This document shows, piece after piece, positions 1 through 9,012 of a stretch of DNA of 64,000 nucleotides. The notes beneath the pieces are model-generated. The model did not search any database, was not told the DNA's origin, and saw nothing but the letters and a program-made list of their open reading frames with translations. Numbering within the stretch: the stretch's first letter is position 1; every line of letters starts with the position of its first letter. Location of the stretch: the NCBI RefSeq assembly GCF_006715495.1, contig NZ_VFNI01000002.1, positions 930,001 to 994,000 of the forward strand, in the 5' to 3' direction. Origin of the DNA: Herbaspirillum sp. SJZ106 (GTDB lineage Bacteria > Pseudomonadota > Gammaproteobacteria > Burkholderiales > Burkholderiaceae_D). The position numbers and the translations under genes were made by a program.

Positions 1-849
1 CGCATCGGCGTTGAGCGCCAGGCGGAAGGCCTTCTCGTCCAGCGTCACTCGCTCGATGTCGGCGGCCTGGGCGGCTTCCACGCTCAGCTTGCGCTCCACC
101 GGCGCATCCGCTTCGGACAGCTTTTGCAGCAGTTCCGGGCTGATGGTCAGCAGGTCGCAGCCGGCCAGTTCGACGATCTGCGAGGTGTTGCGGAAGCTCG
201 CGCCCATCACTTCGGTGGCGTAGCCGAACTTGCGGTAATAGTTGTAGACGGCCTTGACCGACTGCACGCCCGGATCGTCGGCGCCGGTGTATTCCTGGCC
301 GGTGGATTTCTTGTACCAATCGTAGATGCGGCCGACGAACGGCGAGATCAGTTGCACCCGGGCTTCGGCGCAGGCGATGGCCTGCGGCAGCGAGAACAGC
401 AGGGTCAGGTTGCAGCGGATGCCTTCCTTTTCCAGGATCTCGGCGGCGCGGATGCCTTCCCAGGTGGAGGCGATCTTGATCAGCACGCGCTCGCGCTTGA
501 TGCCGGCTTGCTCGTACAGGCGGATCAGTTCGCGGCCCTTGGCCACCGTGCCTTCGGTGTCGAACGACAGGCGCGCATCGGTCTCGGTGGATACGCGGCC
601 CGGGATCAGCTTGAGGATTTCCAGGCCGAAAGCCACCAGCAGGCGGTCGATGATCTGCTCGGTGCCCTGGCCGGCGTTGGCCTTGACCACGGACGCCAGC
701 AGCGGCTTGTACTCGTCCTTTTGCACCGCCTTGAGGATCAGCGAGGGGTTGGTGGTGGCGTCCTGCGGCGCGAAGGCTTTCATCGCCTGGAAGTCGCCGG
801 TGTCGGCCACGATGGTGGTGTACTGCTTCAACTGGTCAAGCTGGCTCAT
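1..849 (-). CDS. tal: transaldolase, C-terminus cut by window edge
   Basis: Transaldolase of the non-oxidative pentose phosphate pathway: moves a dihydroxyacetone unit between sedoheptulose-7-phosphate and glyceraldehyde-3-phosphate in the cytoplasm. The 283 visible codons begin [20 protein letters not shown], with the active-site Asp near residue 16, TTNPSL, and [12 protein letters not shown] carrying the Schiff-base Lys near residue 125. [11 protein letters not shown] also fits the TalB family. About 30 C-terminal residues lie left of position 1, since the family is about 310-317 aa; this is a window cut, not a broken gene. It lies last in a pgi-zwf-hexR-tal gene order, 127 bp after hexR, and may be read through from that operon. 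Identification is firm. Confidence 0.95.
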   Translation of the reverse strand, partial: MSQLDQLKQYTTIVADTGDFQAMKAFAPQDATTNPSLILKAVQKDEYKPLLASVVKANAGQGTEQIIDRLLVAFGLEILKLIPGRVSTETDARLSFDTEGTVAKGRELIRLYEQAGIKRERVLIKIASTWEGIRAAEILEKEGIRCNLTLLFSLPQAIACAEARVQLISPFVGRIYDWYKKSTGQEYTGADDPGVQSVKAVYNYYRKFGYATEVMGASFRNTSQIVELAGCDLLTISPELLQKLSEADAPVERKLSVEAAQAADIERVTLDEKAFRLALNADA

Positions 850-937
850 GGGAAGTCCTGGTTGCGAAGTTGGAAGGGAAGTCGATAACCTCATTGTACG
901 CAATCGCGGCGGGTTGTCTGTCGGCGGATGCCTGATC

Positions 938-959
938 CTTGATCCGGATCCGGATCAAG
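938..959. repeat. perfect 22-bp palindrome between hexR and tal
   Basis: The bases 938-959 are a perfect palindrome with GGATCC at the centre and CTTGATCC/GGATCAAG arms. It sits in the 127-bp gap between hexR (stop at 977) and tal (start at 849). It has no T-run on the minus strand, so it does not look like a standard terminator. It could be an RNA processing or stability hairpin, or a protein-binding site. The role is unknown. Confidence 0.6.
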
Positions 960-976
960 ATTCACAGCGGCGCGGA

Positions 977-1837
977 TCAGCGGAAGAACGAATCGAACTG
1001 CATGTCGAACTTCTGCAGCGACTTTTGCGCGTTCTGCATCTGCTTGCGGAATTCCGGGCCGCGTCGCAGCGCCAGGCCGACGGCCAGGATGTCGATCACC
1101 ACCAGGTGCGCCAGGCGCGCCGAGATCGGCGTGTAGGGGTCGATGTTGAAGGACAGGTCGATCGGCACCAGTACCGTGGCCAGCTCGGCCAGCGGGGTGC
1201 CGGACGGGCCCAGCACGATGATGTCGGCGCCGCCCTTGCGCGCCAGCTGGATCGAGCGCAGCAGCGCCGCGTTGCCGCCGCGCTGCGAGATGGCCACCAC
1301 GCAGTCGCCGGCCTTGAGCAGCGAGGCGGCGATGCTGTGGATGTGCGGGTCGGAGTAGGCGACCGTGGGCACGCCCGAGCGGAAGAACTTGTGCTGGGCA
1401 TCGTTGGCCACGATGCCGGAGGTGCCCTGGCCGTAGAACTCGATCTTGTTGGCGCGCGCCAGCACGTCCAGCGCCAGCTGGATGGCGTCCGGGTTGAGGT
1501 GGTTGCGCAGGTCGAGCAGGGTATTGATGGAGCGGCTGCAGATCTTGTTGACCAGGTCGGCCGCGAGGTCGTCCTGGGCCAGCGTCTCGTCCGCGCCCGG
1601 CAGCGCCAGCGCCAGGCTTTGCGCCAGCTTCAGCTTGAAGTCGTGCCAGCCTTCGTAGCCGATGGCGCGGCAGAAGCGGATCACGGTCGGCTCCGACACT
1701 TCCGCGTTCTTGGCCAGCGCGGTCAGGTTTTCCGCCAGCGCCAGCTGCGGATTGGCGAGCACGGTCGCGGCCACCTTCTTCTCCGACTTCGAGAGGGAGT
1801 TGATGTGGGTGCGGATGGAGTCGAGCAGCATGGACAT
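977..1837 (-). CDS. hexR: HexR, RpiR-family regulator of glucose catabolism
   Basis: Transcription factor of the MurR/RpiR family, 286 aa. The N-terminal helix-turn-helix (about residues 1-75) contains KSEKKVAATVLANP and AEVSEPTVIRFCRAIGYEG; a SIS phosphosugar-binding domain fills about residues 125-260 (FYGQGTSGIVANDAQ, VVAISQRGGNAALL). In gamma- and betaproteobacteria HexR controls zwf, edd, eda and pgi and responds to 2-keto-3-deoxy-6-phosphogluconate. The neighbourhood supports this: zwf and pgi are upstream on the same strand (zwf ends 42 bp before hexR) and HexR-type palindromes lie in front of pgi (5193-5207) and edd (5365-5379). It is probably autoregulated through the pgi promoter. 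Function assigned by family and by these sites. Confidence 0.93.
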   Translation of the reverse strand: MSMLLDSIRTHINSLSKSEKKVAATVLANPQLALAENLTALAKNAEVSEPTVIRFCRAIGYEGWHDFKLKLAQSLALALPGADETLAQDDLAADLVNKICSRSINTLLDLRNHLNPDAIQLALDVLARANKIEFYGQGTSGIVANDAQHKFFRSGVPTVAYSDPHIHSIAASLLKAGDCVVAISQRGGNAALLRSIQLARKGGADIIVLGPSGTPLAELATVLVPIDLSFNIDPYTPISARLAHLVVIDILAVGLALRRGPEFRKQMQNAQKSLQKFDMQFDSFFR

Positions 1838-1879
1838 GGCGCGGCCTTTTTTACGTGCTTTCTGCGTGCTGGTTGCGAG

Positions 1880-3346
1880 TCAGACTTCGGGCAGCGCTTC
1901 TTCGCGCCACTGCAGTCCGTCGCGGCCGATCAGCGCGCTGGCGGCGGCAGGCCCCCAGGTGCCGGCGTTGTAGGGGATGGGGTCGGACTCCTGCTGCTCC
2001 CAGTGGTCGAGGATGGGTTCCACCCATTCCCAGGCGGCTTCCAGTTCGTCGCTGCGCATGAACAGCGTCAGGTGGCCGCGCAGCACATCCAGCAGCAGGC
2101 GCTCGTAGGCGTCCATGCGCGGGGTCTTGAACTTCTCGCGGAAGTCCAGCTCCAGCTCGACCGGGCGCAGGCGCATGCCGTCGCCGGGCTGCTTGGCCAT
2201 CAGGTTCATATGCAGGCCTTCATCGGGCTGCAGGCGAATGACGAGGCAGTTCGGGGTGTCGTTCTGGTGCGCGAAGATCGAGTGCGGCACGCTCTTGAAG
2301 CGCACCACGATCTCGGCCAGCGAGTCGGCCATGCGCTTGCCGGTGCGCAGGTAGAAGGGCACGCCGGCCCAGCGCCAGGTGTCGATCTCGGCCTTGACGG
2401 CGACGAAGGTCTCGGTGCGCGATTCGGGGTTGGCGTCGTCTTCCTTGCGGTAGCCCGGCACCGGCACGCCGTTGACGTGGCCCGAGCGGTACTGGCCGCG
2501 CACCACGTTCATGGCCAGCGTGGTCGGGGTGAAGCGCTTGAGCGAGCGCAGCACCTTCAGTTTCTCGTCGCGCACGGCATCGGCCGAGTTGGACACGGGC
2601 GGTTCCATGGCGACGATGCACAGCAGTTGCAGCAAGTGGTTCTGCAGCATGTCGCGCAGCGCGCCCGAGGTGTCGTAATAGTCGAAGCGGCCGCCCACGC
2701 CGAGCTCTTCGGCGATGGTGATCTGCACGTCGGAAATCCATTCGCGGCGCCACAGCGGCTCGAACAGCACGTTGCCGAAACGCAGCGCCAGCAGGTTCTG
2801 CACCGCTTCCTTGCCGAGGTAGTGGTCGATACGGAAGATCTGCGATTCCTCGAAGTACTGGCCGACTTGCTTGTTGATGTCGCGCGCGCTGGCGAGGTCG
2901 CGGCCCAGCGGCTTTTCCAGCACCACGCGCGAGCTCGGCGTGACCAGCCCGGCCTTGGACAGGTTCTCGCAGATCGAGGCGAACAGGCTGGGCGGCGTGG
3001 CCAGGTAAAACACGCGCGGCAGGCCGGCGGTGTCGCGCAGCGCTTCCTTCAGGTGCTCGAAGCTGGCGCCTTCCCTGGCGTTGACCGAGGCATAGCGCAA
3101 CCGCGCGGCGAAGCGATCCCAGACGGCGGCGTCCAGGTTGCCGGCGGGAATGTGCGGCTTGGAGTCCTTCTCCACGATCTTCAGGAACTCTTCGCGGGTC
3201 TTGTCGTCGCGGCCGATGCAGACGATGCGCGCTTCGGGCGGCAGGTCGCGGGCGCGGTCGCGCGCGTACAGGGCCGGCAGCAGCTTGCGCATCGAGAGGT
3301 CGCCGGTGCCACCGAATAAAACCAGGTCGAAATCGGAAATAGCCAT
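1880..3346 (-). CDS. zwf: glucose-6-phosphate 1-dehydrogenase
   Basis: Oxidises glucose-6-phosphate to 6-phosphoglucono-lactone with NADP+ or NAD+, the entry step to the Entner-Doudoroff and oxidative pentose phosphate routes. The 488-aa length is typical. FGGTGDLSMRKLLPALY near residues 11-27 is the nucleotide-binding loop, and RIDHYLGKEAVQNL near 172-185 is the G6PD substrate-binding signature with the conserved DHYLGKE. EKPLGRDLASA precedes it. It lies between pgi (83 bp upstream) and hexR, apparently in one operon. No 6-phosphogluconolactonase gene (pgl) lies beside it, although pgl often does in related clusters. No strong ribosome-binding site is seen before the ATG at 3346. Confidence 0.97.
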   Translation of the reverse strand: MAISDFDLVLFGGTGDLSMRKLLPALYARDRARDLPPEARIVCIGRDDKTREEFLKIVEKDSKPHIPAGNLDAAVWDRFAARLRYASVNAREGASFEHLKEALRDTAGLPRVFYLATPPSLFASICENLSKAGLVTPSSRVVLEKPLGRDLASARDINKQVGQYFEESQIFRIDHYLGKEAVQNLLALRFGNVLFEPLWRREWISDVQITIAEELGVGGRFDYYDTSGALRDMLQNHLLQLLCIVAMEPPVSNSADAVRDEKLKVLRSLKRFTPTTLAMNVVRGQYRSGHVNGVPVPGYRKEDDANPESRTETFVAVKAEIDTWRWAGVPFYLRTGKRMADSLAEIVVRFKSVPHSIFAHQNDTPNCLVIRLQPDEGLHMNLMAKQPGDGMRLRPVELELDFREKFKTPRMDAYERLLLDVLRGHLTLFMRSDELEAAWEWVEPILDHWEQQESDPIPYNAGTWGPAAASALIGRDGLQWREEALPEV

Positions 3347-3429
3347 GATGTAGGTTGGATCGTCTGCGTTGGTTGTCGAGGCCGGCGTGGTTCAGTTGCG
3401 CCGGCGATCCGTCATTGCTGCGGGGCCGC

Positions 3430-5085
3430 TCAAGCTTGTTGGGCCTGCTTCGCCAGGGCGATCAGGGCATTGGTCGAGGCGTCGTGCAGGGCCGGGTTGG
3501 GCGCGGCCTGGAGTTCGCCGTGGATGGTCTTGGCCAGCACCTTGCCCAGTTCCACGCCCCACTGGTCGAAGCTGTTGATGCCCCAGATCGCGCCTTGCAC
3601 GAAGGTCTTGTGCTCATACAGCGCGATCAGCGAGCCCAGCGTGGCCGGCGTCAGCTCGGGCAGCAGGATGGTGTTGCTCGGGCGGTTGCCGTCGAAGGTT
3701 TTGTGCGGCAACAGCGCGTTCAGTTCCGCCTCGCCCAGGCCCTGCTTGCGCAGGTCGGCGCGCACCTCATCGGCATCCTTGCCGCGCATGAAGGCTTCGG
3801 ACTGGGCGAAGCAGTTGGCCAGCAGCACCTGGTGGTGGCCGTCGATATCGTGCGAGGGCTTGAGCACGGCGATGAAGTCGATCGGCGTGATGTCGGTGCC
3901 CTGGTGCAGCAGCTGGAAAAAGGCGTGCTGGCCGTTGGTGCCGACATCGCCCCAGATGAACGGACAGGTGGCCACGCCCACGGCGCTGCCGTCGCGGGTG
4001 ATGCGCTTGCCGTTGCTTTCCATCTCCAGTTGCTGCAGGTAGGCCTGGAAATAGCGCAGGCCATGGTGGTAAGGCGCGATCGACAGCGATTCGCTGTTGA
4101 AGAAGTTGCGGTTCCAGATGCCGATGAGCGCCTGGATCACCGGCATGTTGGCTTCCAGCGGCGCTTCGCGGAAATGGCGGTCCATCGCGTGGGCGCCGCC
4201 CAGGAACTCGGAGAAGCGCTCGAAACCGACCATCAGCGCGATCGACAGGCCGATCGCCGACCATACCGAATAGCGCCCGCCGACCCAGTCCCAGAAAGGG
4301 AACATGTTGTCGGGGTCGATGCCGAAGGCCGACACTTCCCTGGCATTGGTCGATACCGCCACGAAATGGCGCGCCAGGTCGCCCTCGTTGCCGTGGCGCA
4401 GGAACCATCTGCGCGCGGACTGCGCGTTCAGCATGGTTTCCTGCGTGGTGAATGTCTTGGAGGCAACGATGAACAGCGTGGTCTCGGGATCGACCCTGGA
4501 CAACACCTCATCAAGGTCGTGGCCGTCCACGTTGGAGACGAAGTGCGCCTTCAGGCGCGCATGGCTGAACTGGCGCAGCGCGGTGCAGACCATCTGCGGT
4601 CCGAGGTAGGAGCCGCCGATGCCGATGTTGACGATATCGGTGATCTCGCGCCCGGTGTGGCCGCGCCACTGCCCGTTGCGCACGCGTTCGGAGAAATCGC
4701 GGATATGGCCGAGTACGGCGTGAACATCCGCGCCGACCTGCTGTCCATCCACTTGCGCCGGGGCTTCGCCGGCCGGCGCGCGCAATGCGGTGTGCAAGAC
4801 CGCCCGATGTTCTGTAAAGTTGATTTTCGCGCCGTTGAACATGGCGTCGCGCAGGGCTTCCACCTGGCGTTCGCGCGCCAGCTCCAGCAGCAGCGACAGG
4901 GTTTCGGACTCGATGCGGTTCTTGGAGTAGTCCAGCAGCAGGCCGGCGGCGCGCACCGACATGCGTTCGAAGCGGTCGGGCTGCTGCGCGAACAGTTCGC
5001 GCATGTGCCAGTGGACGGCTTGTCCGGCGTGGTGTTGCTGCAGGGCTTTGAATGCTGCCGTGTCGGTCAGGGCGGTGGTGTGCAT
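3430..5085 (-). CDS. pgi: glucose-6-phosphate isomerase
   Basis: Interconverts glucose-6-phosphate and fructose-6-phosphate. Family hallmarks are [40 protein letters not shown] (PGI signature 1) and [12 protein letters not shown] (signature 2). The reading frame stays open to an ATG at 5139, but the start at 5085 ([19 protein letters not shown]) gives 551 aa, close to the 549 aa of E. coli Pgi; the 18 extra residues of the longer form do not resemble the family. Neither start has a good Shine-Dalgarno. It is the first gene of the minus-strand arm, with an HexR-type palindrome about 110 bp upstream. In an Entner-Doudoroff organism its main job may be recycling fructose-6-phosphate. Confidence 0.96.
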   Translation of the reverse strand: MHTTALTDTAAFKALQQHHAGQAVHWHMRELFAQQPDRFERMSVRAAGLLLDYSKNRIESETLSLLLELARERQVEALRDAMFNGAKINFTEHRAVLHTALRAPAGEAPAQVDGQQVGADVHAVLGHIRDFSERVRNGQWRGHTGREITDIVNIGIGGSYLGPQMVCTALRQFSHARLKAHFVSNVDGHDLDEVLSRVDPETTLFIVASKTFTTQETMLNAQSARRWFLRHGNEGDLARHFVAVSTNAREVSAFGIDPDNMFPFWDWVGGRYSVWSAIGLSIALMVGFERFSEFLGGAHAMDRHFREAPLEANMPVIQALIGIWNRNFFNSESLSIAPYHHGLRYFQAYLQQLEMESNGKRITRDGSAVGVATCPFIWGDVGTNGQHAFFQLLHQGTDITPIDFIAVLKPSHDIDGHHQVLLANCFAQSEAFMRGKDADEVRADLRKQGLGEAELNALLPHKTFDGNRPSNTILLPELTPATLGSLIALYEHKTFVQGAIWGINSFDQWGVELGKVLAKTIHGELQAAPNPALHDASTNALIALAKQAQQA

Positions 5086-5167
5086 GTGGTCAATGTTGTT
5101 GGATGCCGTGGCGCGGCGGGCACTTTCCAGCCCCGGCACGGCTTGAGTTCTTGGGCGCGACCTGCAG

Positions 5168-5207
5168 ACTATACATCAAATGCGCCTTCGATGGTAATTT
5201 CACTACA
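5168..5207 (-). promoter_or_regulatory. pgi promoter with HexR operator
   Basis: The bases 5193-5207 read TGTAGTGAAATTACC on the minus strand and match the HexR consensus TGTARTWWWAYTACA at 13 of 15 positions. A possible promoter overlaps it: -35 TTACCA at 5192-5197, an 18-bp spacer, and -10 TATAGT at 5168-5173, all on the minus strand. HexR bound here would cover the -35 box of the pgi-zwf-hexR(-tal) operon. Site seen in sequence; regulation inferred from the known HexR regulon. Confidence 0.75.
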
Positions 5208-5351
5208 GTTTGTGACGGATGGATGACATTGCCGGTGAAGATCTGGAAAAGCCTGCATCGCCTGCTGGATGGGCGTCTTGAAGAATGATGAGGTTGCTTG
5301 CGCAAGCCGGTGCTGCGTTGCGGTATCGAAAAGCCGGGCATTCGATTCGGT

Positions 5352-5394
5352 TTGTTAAAAATTGTGTAGTAAAATTACATTGTTAACGCTAACA
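5352..5394 (+). promoter_or_regulatory. edd promoter with HexR operator and a LacI-type operator
   Basis: The bases 5365-5379 read TGTAGTAAAATTACA, a perfect 15/15 match to the HexR consensus TGTARTWWWAYTACA. A plausible promoter is TTGTTA at 5352-5357, an 18-bp spacer, and TACATT at 5376-5381, so the operator lies between and over these elements. Directly after it, 5381-5394 is TGTTAACGCTAACA, which fits the LacI/GntR-family pattern TGTTAnCGnTAACA with the central CG. The edd Shine-Dalgarno AGGAAA follows at 5394-5399. Two regulators may therefore read this promoter. Confidence 0.82.
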
Positions 5395-5404
5395 GGAAAC
5401 GACA

Positions 5405-7276
5405 ATGCCTCTCAACGCTACCTTAGCCAGCGTCACCCGACGCATCGCCGAACGTAGTCGTCCCTACCGGACCGCTTACCTCGAACGACTGGAAGCGGCC
5501 CGCCGCAAGGGCGTGCAGCGCGGCGCGCTGGCATGTACCAACCTGGCCCACGGCTTCGCCGCCTTCCCGGCCAACGACAAACTGAAGTTGAAGGAAGACA
5601 AGGCGCCCTCGCTGGCCATCGTCTCCGCCTACAACGACATGCTCTCGGCGCACCAGCCGTTCGAGCGTTTCCCCCAGATCCTCAAGCAGGCCGCGCGCGA
5701 AGTCGGCGCCGTGGCGCAGTTCGCCGGCGGCACCCCGGCCATGTGCGACGGCGTCACCCAGGGCCAGACCGGCATGGAAATGTCGCTGTTCTCGCGCGAC
5801 GCCATCGCCATGGCAACCGCCATCGCGCTCTCGCACAACATGTTCGACGCCGCGCTGTACCTGGGCGTATGCGACAAGATCGTGCCGGGCCTGTTGATCG
5901 GCGCGCTGCACTTCGGCCACCTGCCGGCGGTGTTCGTGCCGGCCGGGCCGATGACCAGCGGCATGAGCAACAGCGACAAGGTCAAGATCCGCCAGCTCTA
6001 CACCGCCGGCAAGATCGGTCGCGCCGAGCTGCTGGAAGCCGAGTCGCAGTCCTACCACGGCGCCGGCACCTGCACCTTCTACGGCACCGCCAACAGTAAC
6101 CAGATGCTGATGGAAGCGATGGGCCTGCACCTGCCGGGCGCCGCCTTCATTACTCCCAACACGCCGCTGCGCGACGCCCTGACCGCCGAAGCCGCGCGCC
6201 AGGCCGCGCGCATCACCGACCAGGGCGCGCAGTACACGCCGGTGGGCCGCATGATCGACGAGAAGGCCATCGTCAACGCCATCGTCGCGCTGCACGCCAC
6301 CGGCGGCTCCACCAACCACACGTTGCACCTGGTGGCCATCGCCAAGGCGGCCGGCATCGTGATCGACTGGGACGATTTCTCCAGGCTCTCCGCCGTGGTG
6401 CCGCTGATCACCAAGATCTACCCCAACGGCACCGCCGACGTGAACCATTTCCATGCCGCCGGCGGCACCGGCTTCGTGCTGCGCGAGCTGATCGACGCCG
6501 GCCTGATGCACGACGACGTCACCACCATCCTCGGCCAGGGCCTGCGCCAGCACTGCAAGGAACCGATGCTGGCCGGCGAGGCGCCGCAAGGCCAGGTTGG
6601 CAAGGTAGTGTGGCAGGACGTGCCGGCAACCAGCGCCGACGAAGGCGTGCTGGGCACGGTGGCCAAGCCGTTCTCGGCCGACGGCGGCCTCAAGCTGCTG
6701 CAGGGCAACCTCGGCCGCGCGGTCATCAAGACTTCGGCAGTCAAGCACGAGCACCGCGCGGTGCAGGCGCCGGCCATCGTGTTCCACTCGCAGGAAGCCT
6801 TCATGGCGGCCTTCAAGGCCGGCGAGCTGGATAAGGACTTCGTCGCCGTGATCACCTTCCAGGGCCCGCGCGCCAACGGCATGCCGGAACTGCACGCGCT
6901 GACCCCGGCGCTGGGCATCCTGCAGGACAAGGGGCGCCATGTGGCCTTGGTGACCGATGGCCGCATGTCGGGCGCATCGGGTAAAGTACCGGCCGCGATC
7001 CACGTCACGCCCGAAGTGCTGGGCGGCGGTCCGCTGGGACGCGTGCGCAGCGGCGACATGATCCGCCTGGATGCCGAGGCCGGCGTGCTGGAAGCGCTGG
7101 TGCCGCAGGATGAATGGGAGCGGCGCGGACAAGACGCCAGCGACCTGTTCGACAACCAGCACGGCATGGGGCGCGAGCTGTTTGCCATGTTCCGTAACAC
7201 CGTCGGTACGGCGGAAGAGGGCGGCGCCACTTTCGGCCTGCCTCCGATCAAAGAGAAAGAGAAGACAACGGTATGA
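5405..7276 (+). CDS. edd: 6-phosphogluconate dehydratase
   Basis: Entner-Doudoroff dehydratase that converts 6-phosphogluconate to 2-keto-3-deoxy-6-phosphogluconate using an iron-sulfur cluster. At 623 aa it is slightly longer than E. coli Edd (603). Cluster-ligand regions are visible: [18 protein letters not shown] and [28 protein letters not shown] and [17 protein letters not shown] are typical of the IlvD/Edd family. The ATG at 5405 follows AGGAAA with suitable spacing. The stop overlaps the eda start by 4 bp (ATGA), so the two genes are translationally coupled. Divergent from pgi and controlled from the HexR-type promoter just upstream. Identification is firm; sugar-acid dehydratases of the same family are less likely because eda follows directly. 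Confidence 0.97.
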   Translation: MPLNATLASVTRRIAERSRPYRTAYLERLEAARRKGVQRGALACTNLAHGFAAFPANDKLKLKEDKAPSLAIVSAYNDMLSAHQPFERFPQILKQAAREVGAVAQFAGGTPAMCDGVTQGQTGMEMSLFSRDAIAMATAIALSHNMFDAALYLGVCDKIVPGLLIGALHFGHLPAVFVPAGPMTSGMSNSDKVKIRQLYTAGKIGRAELLEAESQSYHGAGTCTFYGTANSNQMLMEAMGLHLPGAAFITPNTPLRDALTAEAARQAARITDQGAQYTPVGRMIDEKAIVNAIVALHATGGSTNHTLHLVAIAKAAGIVIDWDDFSRLSAVVPLITKIYPNGTADVNHFHAAGGTGFVLRELIDAGLMHDDVTTILGQGLRQHCKEPMLAGEAPQGQVGKVVWQDVPATSADEGVLGTVAKPFSADGGLKLLQGNLGRAVIKTSAVKHEHRAVQAPAIVFHSQEAFMAAFKAGELDKDFVAVITFQGPRANGMPELHALTPALGILQDKGRHVALVTDGRMSGASGKVPAAIHVTPEVLGGGPLGRVRSGDMIRLDAEAGVLEALVPQDEWERRGQDASDLFDNQHGMGRELFAMFRNTVGTAEEGGATFGLPPIKEKEKTTV

Positions 7277-7902
7277 AGACCACACTGGAAATCATGCGCG
7301 CCTCGCCGGTCATTCCGGTGATCGCGATCGACAAGTTCGAACACGCCATTCCGCTGGCCAGGGCGCTGGTCGCCGGCGGCATCCGTGTGCTGGAAATCAC
7401 GCTGCGCACCGAGCACGGCCTGCCGGCCATCCGCGCCATCGCCGAGTCGGTGCCTGAGGCCATCGTCGGCGTCGGCACGCTGACCGCGCCCGAAGAGTTC
7501 GCCGCCTCGCGCGACGCCGGCGCGGTATTCGGCGTCTCGCCCGGCCTGACCCCGGCGCTGATCGAAGCCGCCAAGCGCAGCGGCCTGCCGCTGCTGCCCG
7601 GCGTGATGACGCCGTCCGAAGTGATGGCCGCGCGCGAGGCGGGCTTTCGCCAGTTGAAGCTGTTCCCGGCGGTGCCGGCCGGCGGCATCGGCATGTTGAA
7701 CGGTATTGCCGGCCCGCTGGGCGACGTCGCGTTTTGCCCGACCGGCGGCATCACGCAAGAGACTGCGCCGCAGTTCCTGGCCTGCAAGAACGTGGTCTGC
7801 GTAGGCGGTTCGTGGCTGACCCCGAAGGCGGCCATCGAAGCCGGCGACTGGGACAAGATCACCGAACTGGCGAAGGCGGCCAGCGCGCTGAAGAAGGCCT
7901 GA
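7273..7902 (+). CDS. eda: 2-keto-3-deoxy-6-phosphogluconate aldolase
   Basis: Cleaves KDPG to pyruvate and glyceraldehyde-3-phosphate, completing the Entner-Doudoroff pathway. The 209-aa protein has the class I aldolase layout: the proton-transfer Glu near residue 41 in [22 protein letters not shown], and the Schiff-base Lys near residue 129 in [13 protein letters not shown], followed by [18 protein letters not shown] and [12 protein letters not shown]. It overlaps edd by 4 bp and is the last gene of this transcript, ending before a strong hairpin at 8055-8102. Together with edd it is the functional target of HexR. Confidence 0.97.
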   Translation: MKTTLEIMRASPVIPVIAIDKFEHAIPLARALVAGGIRVLEITLRTEHGLPAIRAIAESVPEAIVGVGTLTAPEEFAASRDAGAVFGVSPGLTPALIEAAKRSGLPLLPGVMTPSEVMAAREAGFRQLKLFPAVPAGGIGMLNGIAGPLGDVAFCPTGGITQETAPQFLACKNVVCVGGSWLTPKAAIEAGDWDKITELAKAASALKKA

Positions 7903-7940
7903 GGTTCGCCTCGGCGCGTCCCTGCGACAAGCTCGGGCAG

Positions 7941-8043
7941 GCTTCGATGCGCCGCTGCGCGGCTGCCCGGCCCGAACGGTTATTCGATTTCGCGATTTGA
8001 TTTCCGTTCGCACTGAGTAGCGGCAACGCCGCGTATCGAAGGC
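7941..8043. repeat. degenerate REP-like palindrome pair after eda
   Basis: Two diverged units of the interspersed palindrome found twice more in this window. The segment 7941-7979 (gcttcgatgcg ... cccgaacgg) and the segment 8003-8043 (tccgttcgcactgagtag ... gcgtatcgaagg) are in opposite orientation. They resemble the inner part of the elements at 26949-27161 and 33076-33282 but lack the outer terminal repeats seen there. Confidence 0.55.
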
Positions 8044-8054
8044 GCGCCGACGAT

Positions 8055-8102
8055 CCAATGAAAACGGGCGGTACCGATGAAGGTACCGCCCGTTTTCATT
8101 GG
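8055..8102. terminator. bidirectional terminator between eda and lgt
   Basis: Perfect 21-bp inverted repeat (8055-8075 and 8082-8102) with a 6-base loop. The core of the stem is GGGCGGTACC, and an AAAA/TTTT tract sits at the same place on both arms, so either strand gives a GC stem followed by U residues. It lies between the convergent genes eda and lgt and can end both transcripts. Confidence 0.85.
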
Positions 8103-8125
8103 CGTCTTGCAAATGTTATCCGGCG

Positions 8126-8947
8126 TTATCCGGCCTGCGCGGGCGCTTGCGCCTGCTGCTTGTTGCGGTAGGCTACCACCAGCAGCAGGATGCCCAGCAC
8201 GATCATCGGCACCGACAGCATCTGTCCGGCCGAGATGGTGAAGCCGGCGACATGCACCTCGTAGTCCGGCACCCGGAAGTACTCGGTGAAGAAACGCGCG
8301 CAGCCGTACAGCAGCGAGAACATGCCGGCCACCGCCATGCGCGGGCGCGGCTGGCGCGCGAAGAACCACAGGATGATGAACAGCAGGATGCCGTCCACCA
8401 GCATCTGGTAGATCGGCGACGGATGGCGCGGGATGTTGTCGACGTTGGGCCAGATCATCGCCCACGGCAACGAAGGGTCGGCCGGGCGGCCCGGCAGTTC
8501 GGCGTTGATGAAGTTGCCCAGGCGGCCGGCGGCGTAGCCCAGTGGCACCATCGGCGCGATGAAGTCCATGATGTCCATCAGGTGGCGGCCGCGCTTGCGG
8601 CCCCACAGCCACATCGCCAGCAGCACGCCGAGGAAGCCGCCGTGGAAGGACATGCCGCCTTTCCATACCGCGATCATGTCGGCCGGGTGCGCGAAGTAAT
8701 ACGTCGGGTTGTAGAACAGGATCTCGCCCAGGCGGCCGCCGATGACCACCCCCAGCACGCCGTAGAACAGCATGTCGTCGAGATCCTCCTTTTTCCAGCC
8801 GACCGCGGCGATATGCGGTTGCCTGATGCGCAGGCGGCCGATGACGATGAATTGCGCAAAGGCCAGCAGGTACATCAGGCCATACCAGTGGACGGCAAGC
8901 GGGCCGATCTGGAGGGCGATCGGGTTGGGCATGGGGTGGATCAGCAT
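8126..8947 (-). CDS. lgt: prolipoprotein diacylglyceryl transferase
   Basis: Inner-membrane enzyme that transfers diacylglycerol from phosphatidylglycerol to the lipobox cysteine of prolipoproteins, the first step of lipoprotein maturation. The 273-aa protein has about seven membrane segments. The signatures [13 protein letters not shown] (about 101-113) and [14 protein letters not shown] (about 141-154) include the essential His, Arg and Asn positions of the Lgt family. [10 protein letters not shown] near the N-terminus is also conserved. The gene stands alone, convergent with eda. The short alanine/glutamine-rich C-terminal tail ([11 protein letters not shown]) is unremarkable. Confidence 0.96.
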   Translation of the reverse strand: MLIHPMPNPIALQIGPLAVHWYGLMYLLAFAQFIVIGRLRIRQPHIAAVGWKKEDLDDMLFYGVLGVVIGGRLGEILFYNPTYYFAHPADMIAVWKGGMSFHGGFLGVLLAMWLWGRKRGRHLMDIMDFIAPMVPLGYAAGRLGNFINAELPGRPADPSLPWAMIWPNVDNIPRHPSPIYQMLVDGILLFIILWFFARQPRPRMAVAGMFSLLYGCARFFTEYFRVPDYEVHVAGFTISAGQMLSVPMIVLGILLLVVAYRNKQQAQAPAQAG

Positions 8948-9012
8948 GAATTCGGTCTTTCAGTGATGGGCGGGACGGAGATGCATTTGGAGCATGCCCT
9001 AACAAAACAAGT

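Noticed and set aside
326-3319. 997-codon open frame on the plus strand opposite hexR and zwf
   Set aside because: It is antisense to two well-recognised genes, its translation is low-complexity (RQRQ, GHHAV-type repeats) and such long shadows are expected in GC-rich DNA.
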